Source: Emydura subglobosa
Taxonomy: Eukaryota > Chordata > Testudines > Chelidae
DNA length: 64,000 bases
NCBI GenBank assembly: GCA_007922225.1
Contig: ML680037.1
Coordinates: 2,648,876-2,712,875, forward strand
Direction: 5' to 3'
Shown here: in pieces, positions 58,181 through 64,000 of the stretch
Numbering within the stretch: position 1 is the first letter of the stretch
Layout of the letters: the number at the start of each line of letters is the position of its first letter
The notes under the pieces: generated by a model
Databases searched by the model: none
What the model was told of the DNA's origin: nothing
Seen by the model: the letters and a program-made list of their open reading frames with translations, nothing else
Program-made: the position numbers and the translations under genes

Positions 58181-61100
58181 CTTGCTGACCCTTGTGCACG
58201 TAACCTAAATCTGGTGGCAAGCAGCACCAGGAAGTGATTAGACACCACACACCAGGCTAGAACATTGCCATTATATTGCAGAGATTTCTGATGCAGAAAT
58301 CCCTTGGTCATTCTCAAATGGGATTTTCTAACTGTGGAGATGGCAAAGTCTGGAAGAGGAGATATTGTGCAGATTGGATGAGAGTTGTATCAGCAAAAGC
58401 CAAGGCTAGGACTCAACAAACTAAACTAATCTTGGTGCTACTCTGCATCTAGATTCAGAAAAACCAGCACATTAGCTAAGGCCAAACTAATCTTGACCAC
58501 TTTTTCTAGTCATGATAAACTCACAGATACTGAGGGTAGGGAAAGGGGAACAATAAACAAATTGACTGCCTCCCCCACAACATCCTGTCATGGCGAGGGT
58601 AACTCTATACTGCCCTGTTTTATATTCTCCCTCTTCCAGGCCCTTTTACAGAGACTCCACACACTTGCTCAGCTAATCATCACCCTCAGTAGGATCTGGC
58701 ATGATTCAGATAAGTAACTCAAAAGTAAAACTCAAAGTCCCAAAAAGCTGTCCGAAGGCATGGCTCTTACCTCAGAGCCTGGGCAAGCAAAAAAGGGTCT
58801 TTCACAGAGTCCTTAGGAGATGACGCACTTTGAGATTTGGCTTGAAGCTGTCTTGCACAGAGCTGACTTCCTTGTAGCCTTCCCAGTGGCAGCCCTCCCA
58901 AACAACTGTTTGAGGTTCCCTCTCCACAGCAGGTGACTTTGGTTGGCTCATTTAGCAAGCCTGCTCCAGGTTTCAGGTCTCTTCCTTTCAGTGCCTTCAC
59001 TCCTTCTGCTCTCTCACAGGTGCCTGTGGTGATTAGCCACATGCTGATAATACAAAATGTTAATAAACAGGTTCTTTTAATGAAAGATATAAGGATTGCC
59101 CTAAAATCCCTGTAGCATTGCCATTATCAGCCGGCTACTTTCTTGTAGGCATCGTGGTAGATATTTTGTATGGTAAGAAACCAGTAACGGAGAAACCTGA
59201 TTGTATTGATTTACCCTAGAAGTTTTGATGAATAGTCAGCTCCAGAAACTACTAGGAAGGAAGTAGATGACATGTGCTCTGTTTTGTATAAAAGAACCTA
59301 AAAACCAGGGGAAAAAAAACATTCCATTGCACTGGCCTATATAATTTTCCCACATGAGAAATGTATGGGATACAAGAAACGGCGAGTTTCCCTTCATGGA
59401 GTTTCCAGCAGATCCTTCTGCTGAAGGGGCTTGTGCAGCCTTACTCTCTCCTCAGAAGGAGCAGGGATTTAAGTTTCCTCAGCCTGTAAAATTCAAGCCA
59501 TCAGCTAGTGGACAGGGGCATCAATGGGGAATTTTTGTGTCCTTTGGAGCCATCTTTTAGCAACTTTGGCTCCGGGGAGCACCTGATGTCAGAAGCGCTC
59601 CCCATAAAGGGTCAGGGTCCCACTGTTTTTGGAGGAAAGACTGCCCCCGTTCCTTCTCCTCCTGCCCAGCTTCACAGAGGCACTGTCCCCCTTGCATACA
59701 GGCACAAGGAAATTTCAGTGTAAGGAATCACCTGCATGGAGAACCCAATGGAACAATCTGTGCCAATGCCTGGGAAGGCTTAGGATCCACTACTATCTCG
59801 ACAAGAATCTTGGATACACACAGTACATATACTGCATGCATTAGTTTAATTAAGTCACAGTATTTTATTGTGATGTACATTTCTGATTTTTTGTATTTGA
59901 AATGCTACATGTCAATACACAGACAGCTATAAAAGTACTTCTGCTGCATTTTGTTTGACTATTTGCATTGAAAATTCTCATAACTCTTCTTTTAGACATA
60001 TAAAAATGCCTTGAAGAACCCTGAGCTGTCAGGTACTTTTGTCTGTAGTTGTGTTGCTTGTTACAACATGGTTCTTATAAATAGACTGCATTTTATAACA
60101 CTGGCATTATCTGGTTATTGTCCCTTCAAGCAATATTAATTTGCTAATGAAGGCATGTAAACTATAGCACTGTTAGACTGTATTAGTTTCACAACATGTA
60201 CTGAAAAAGAAGAAGTTAGCATCTAAACACAGCAAGCTTATTTGTTCATGTATTTATTTTTAAATTCTAATTAGAGAAAGGAAAAGGGTGTCTTTAGTGA
60301 TTCACATTTTAACAGCCAGGTTATAATTTATTAATTCCCACCTTATAAAATTTTCATCATCTTCTTCCACAGGAGTCCAAGAGCAACTCAAATTTATTTA
60401 TTGTTTCTAGGTAGGGTGTCATTAAATATTTGTTATCTCCCAAAGTTTGTTGGGAAATGGGATTATTTTCCACATGAAACCACACCAAATCTGATGGGAA
60501 AAAGCATTAAAAATTGACCCAGCAAATTAAATTGTAAAGCACTAGCGACCAATATAATAGTATATAGACATTTACAATGCTGCTTATTAAAATGATCTTA
60601 TCAACCCTACTGTATTTTACTTGAGCTTTTAAAAAAATTATTCCTGTAGAAGGTATGAGCATATAGGAGGAGAAAGCCAGTTGAATACTTTCAATTTGGC
60701 TTCTCTTAAGAAATTTGAGTGATATCCTTTGGAATGTAAGGGATCACCTGTAGTACTCTAGATAATAAACATGGAGTTGTTTTTGTTTTGCTTAAAATAC
60801 TATCTGATTCTATTCAGTTTTCAAATAAAAATCATATCAGCACCTTCACATGCATCCCCACTTTACAGAATGTTGTTGCATGCTCAAACTCACCAGAGTT
60901 AGACGAGTAATTTTATTCTCTAAGTGCCCAGGACCAAATCATAACCTGCAAGGAAAAAAGGCTTTCAGAAGAGCCAGGGAAATTTGTGGACTCTTGAAAT
61001 CATGAGACTTCTGGGACATTATCGCTATCAGTGGACTCGGGGTGAGGTTTGCCTTTATAAGGCCTGCTGGGGGGAAAATCTTCAAACACAGCAGTTGCAA

Positions 61101-61571
61101 GTTGCATGGGTAATTATTTCCTGGACCTTGTATTTATTTTGCTCAAATTCCAGAAATAAACATCGAGTATAAACATCTACTTGATCAGGATATAAGGCTA
61201 TTTGTTAATTTTTCCATTGGAAGGATTTTCCATGTTTTACTTTTCCATGCCACGAATGTTGGGGTGGAGGAGTGTCTGCCCTTTTCCAAAAACAAGCTAT
61301 CACACATCTGGCTGCTAGCAGGAATTGTGTTCAGTGGATTATTCTGTTGATTATCAGTCACACCATAAATAATTTATCCATTTGTTAATGGTTCAAATTC
61401 ATATGATTTAGCTTTATTACACAATTGTGTAATGGAATAGTCGTTAGTCTCACCTGACAATTGGTTTCTTTTTAAACAAGCATGATTTTCCCCAGCAACA
61501 TTTTGGATGCATCCAAGTATTATTGACATTTTAAATTACTTTTTCTAGCAGTTTGTCCTTCATGCAGTCAC
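58181..61571. other. Unassigned noncoding DNA, AT-rich and repeat-poor from about 59860
   Basis: No coding motif. 59860-61250 is AT-rich, shows no recognised mobile element and reads like typical single-copy noncoding DNA; it is a candidate for conserved noncoding sequence only by this impression. Confidence 0.35.
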
Positions 61572-61573
61572 CG

Positions 61574-61732
61574 GAGTGGTTCTCAACCTATTTACCATTG
61601 TGGGCCACACATGCAGCTCTCTATGTGTTATGTAGGCTGCATCCACACAATATATATACTACCTGTATGGTCCTGAGAATGTCACATGGACCACAGCTGT
61701 GTGCTGATTGGGCCGTAGATTGAGAACTACTG
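61574..61732. mobile_element. hAT-like element with TTCTCAAC ends
   Basis: AGTGGTTCTCAACCTATTTA and the complement of the right end (CAGTAGTTCTCAATC) are inverted repeats typical of hAT elements related to those at 46244 and 34731. A target duplication is not discernible. Confidence 0.6.
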
Positions 61733-63487
61733 CATTGGACTGTACCATAGAAGTGCGCTACATCTGGGTTGGCCACATGTAGCTGGGTGTTGGATTTTAC
61801 ACCCCTCTTATTTCTTCTCATTATCACTAGCTTCCAGGAAAATTTGAAAGCACAGCAGCCACTTCCTCCAGGTTTCCACCAGTTTCCCTTCCAGAATGAT
61901 AGGGCCTCATTAGCTCTATTTTTACCAATGATTTATTTTACGGATACTATGTAACAAAGGAGTAACACAGAAATGCTGGTATTTCCAGGTCCAGTCACCC
62001 AACATGGGTCAAGATAACAAAAGGTCAATATCCCTTTGTTGTGTGGTATACTCACCATCGAGGCTCCCTGTTGTGTCAAGGTGTGATGTTGTACAGGTTT
62101 CCATCTCCAGTACCCCCTGCAGGCCATCTGTCTTTGCAGGCAGTTCAACCATCCCATTGGGCAGCACCTAGTCCAAATCCTTTTCAAGGTAACAAGTGTT
62201 CAGATATAGTTTAAAGCCCCAAAGAATCAACTTGGCCTCTAGACCCCGTGCTCCACACTTTTCCTGGGGTTCCCCTATCTTTCCCCAGCTCTGGTACCAA
62301 GCCCTCCTGCCAAATAGAAATCTTCCTGAGGCCTCCAACAGTTTCCAGACCCCAACCCTTCAAATAAGCCTGCCTTCTTTTCTGCTCCCAGGGCTGGACT
62401 GAGCCTGGCCATACCTTGCCTAACTGCTCACTCTCTCAGCCTATTTCTAAGACCCCAGCTGTCTAATGAGTCCCTCCCTAGTTCCACTTTTTCAGGCTAA
62501 CAAGTCATTGCCTAATTACTACCCAGATGAAGTGAATGTGACTAACTGGGCCTTTAGCCCTTTCTCGCCTGTGATGGGTTTCACACCCTGTCAATTAAGA
62601 GGTCTCAGTACCAAATCACTCCAGTGGGTACTGCTACATGGCACAGAATATTCTTCCTCTCTGGTTCTTTCAGAGGTTTCCATTAAACTGTCTTCTTCCA
62701 TGGTCTAGGCACTAATTTACAAGATTTAGCCCTTTATGGCATAGCTCATAATTGCACATGTGAAATCTTGCTGGTCTAATTTGCAAAGGTACTAAGTACA
62801 CACAGTGTTCCCACTGATGTAAGCAAGAGCTGTAGGTGCTTAGCCTCGCTGAAAACTGGGCACTAAAGTTATTTTCAGAAATGCAACAGAACTGCCTGAT
62901 GCCTTAGAAAGGAGTTATTTTAAATGCTGGAGCATACTTTTCCCCAGCTACCTCACTGAGGCCTATCATTGCCCAGCTTCGACTCCCCCTATAGGACACC
63001 CACCAGGCTACTGTGTTGGGATCCCAGTGGACCAGTGTACTTTTATGCTTCTCTTGGTCTGAGTAGGCTCCAGCACTGCCTCTTTCTTTGGCCTCTCTGG
63101 CACACATCCTGGGGATAGACTTTATGTCTCTGACCTTCTTCATGGACGTTTGACCTTGCAGCCCAGCTGCCTTAGGTCCCCAGGGATCAGTGCTGACCCC
63201 CAAGATATCCCACGAGTTTAATCACACCCTCCTTCTGGGCCCTCTGGTTTACAGTGGAAGCCAATAGACACAGACTTTGCAACCACTCTTCACTATAGAC
63301 AGCCTAACCGATACACAGAGCTGTGAGAAAACAACAAATCTGCACGCAAATCCCTGCCTCCATTTCCTCCCCACTCTGAAATGTTCTTTGGGATTTGATC
63401 AATCTTCTAAGGAGTCCAGGATCCTTCCTCTCCCCCTTCCCTCCCATATGTGGCTTTTTCTCCAGAACATGGAGTCAGTCTGTCTCT
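61733..63487. other. Unassigned; 62050-63440 possibly LTR-derived
   Basis: The stretch is C/T-rich on + with no coding domain. Its texture (CTGTGAGAAAACAACAAATC, GCCTAACCGATACACAGAGC) recalls LTR or ERV flanking sequence in turtles, but I cannot define ends. Confidence 0.25.
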
Positions 63488-63571
63488 GGCCTGGTCTTCA
63501 CTGGCGACGGAGGTTGACGTAAAGTCACTTACTTCGACCTCTGTACACCTGCGACTACTCTGGCAATATTG

Positions 63572-63664
63572 TTAATTCGAATTAAGACGTGTCGAAAATC
63601 GACTTAATAAGACCACCTCTGCAAGTGGCATAGCGCCTAATTCGAATTTGTTAATTTGAATTAG
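63572..63664. promoter_or_regulatory. Cluster of AATTCGAATT palindromes in the Harbinger leader
   Basis: TTAATTCGAATTAA (63572-63585) is a perfect 14-bp palindrome; AATTCGAATT recurs at 63639-63648 and a decayed TTAATTTGAATTA at 63651-63663. Repeated subterminal motifs are where Harbinger Myb-like/transposase proteins would be expected to bind; binding here is inference. Confidence 0.5.
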
Positions 63665-63875
63665 TGTCAGTGTAGACACAACTTCACTTAAATTGAATTT
63701 ATTGGCCTCCGGGAGGTCTCCCACAATGCCCCGTTTTGACCGCTCTGGACAGTCGTGCTGTGCTGCTCTGTGGTCACGCTACCAGGAAATGTCCCTTCCC
63801 CTCAAGCCCCGGGAAAATTTGAATTTTCATTTCCTGTGCTGCCAGCATGGAGAGAGCTTTGTCACTGTTCTCCGC

Positions 63876-64000
63876 ATGGCTACTGCAGAGCCCAAACGCG
63901 CTCCTGCATGGAGTCGACCAGAGGTCTTAGATCTCATTGGGCTGTTGGGCGAGGAGTCCGTTCTGACTCAGTTCAGAGCCAGCAAAAGGAATCTGGACAT
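63876..64000 (+). CDS. Myb/SANT-like Harbinger accessory protein, N-terminus (partial)
   Basis: Forty-one codons from ATG at 63876 are open to the edge: MATAEPKRAPAWSRPEVLDL, then IGLLGEESVLTQFRASKRN. The PAW...EVLDLI..(W/L)GEESV pattern is the first two helices of the Myb/SANT-like domain also found, decayed, at 2109-1923. An earlier ATG at 63847 is in a different frame that does not give this domain. Whether the rest is intact is unknown. The family binds Harbinger TIRs and partners the DDE transposase. Confidence 0.75.
   Translation, partial: MATAEPKRAPAWSRPEVLDLIGLLGEESVLTQFRASKRNLD

Larger units (their letters stand above)
63488..64000 (+). mobile_element. PIF/Harbinger element, left end and leader
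   Basis: The element opens GGCCTGGTCTTCACTGGCG, the expected GGCCTGGTCTACACT-type TIR, followed by a leader with palindromic AATTCGAATT motifs and the start of a Myb/SANT-like gene at 63876. The rest is beyond the window. The exact first base and target duplication are not certain. Confidence 0.75.

Noticed and set aside
1..64000. CRISPR array, tRNA/rRNA genes, bacterial operons
   Set aside because: No regular spacer-repeat array, cloverleaf or rRNA-like sequence; the sequence is clearly vertebrate repeat-rich DNA.

Overview
The window looks like intergenic or intronic DNA from a non-avian reptile, most likely a turtle. It is AT-rich and has no recognisable host exon. It is littered with CR1 LINEs (one ending in the CR1-type ATTCTATG tail), PIF/Harbinger transposons and their short derivatives (TIRs based on GTCTACACT or GTTTACAC), many short hAT elements with 8-bp target duplications, and LTR fragments. 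The combination of CR1 with Harbinger elements carrying a Myb/SANT-like gene is familiar from turtle genomes; the taxonomic call is inference from remembered repeat families, not from a search.

Layout. 1-2139: inward half of a Harbinger element, with the C-terminus of a DDE transposase (+) facing a decayed two-exon Myb/SANT-like gene (-). 2140-7136: small palindromic elements in unique-looking DNA. 7137-8639: 5'-truncated but nearly intact CR1 (+), next to a long old repeat (8640-10060). 11366-15295: small repeats, an LTR-like repeat and two well-delimited hAT elements. 15930-18170: a LINE 3'-end-like repeat, a hAT and a MITE. 21133-21790: a MITE split by a hAT. 23303-25090: a hAT, a GC-rich decayed repeat with a 43-bp tandem repeat, and a Ty3/gypsy RT-RNase H remnant (-). 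26790-27300: remnant of a second Harbinger transposase (-). 32171-32890: a hAT involved in a 52-bp inverted duplication. 34723-35903: a hAT and a probable solo LTR. 41321-42110: a hAT abutting an L2-like RT remnant (-). 43192-43585: one MITE inside another. 46236-46561: a hAT. 50894-52235: an old CR1 (-) split by a Harbinger-type MITE. 58052-58180: an L1-like RT remnant. 63488-64000: the start of another Harbinger element whose Myb/SANT-like reading frame is open to the window edge.

There is no host gene network to describe. The connected biology is transposon biology: the two Harbinger genes (DDE transposase and Myb-like partner) are the expected source of trans factors for the GTCTACACT-type MITEs, and the nesting gives a relative order (CR1 before MITE B; MITE C before MITE B and before a hAT). 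I see no tRNA, rRNA, CRISPR array or operon, and no convincing new biological system. The most notable observations are the splice-compatible Harbinger gene, the 52-bp inverted duplication, the MITE insertion read from protein collinearity, and the shared target motif of four hAT insertions.
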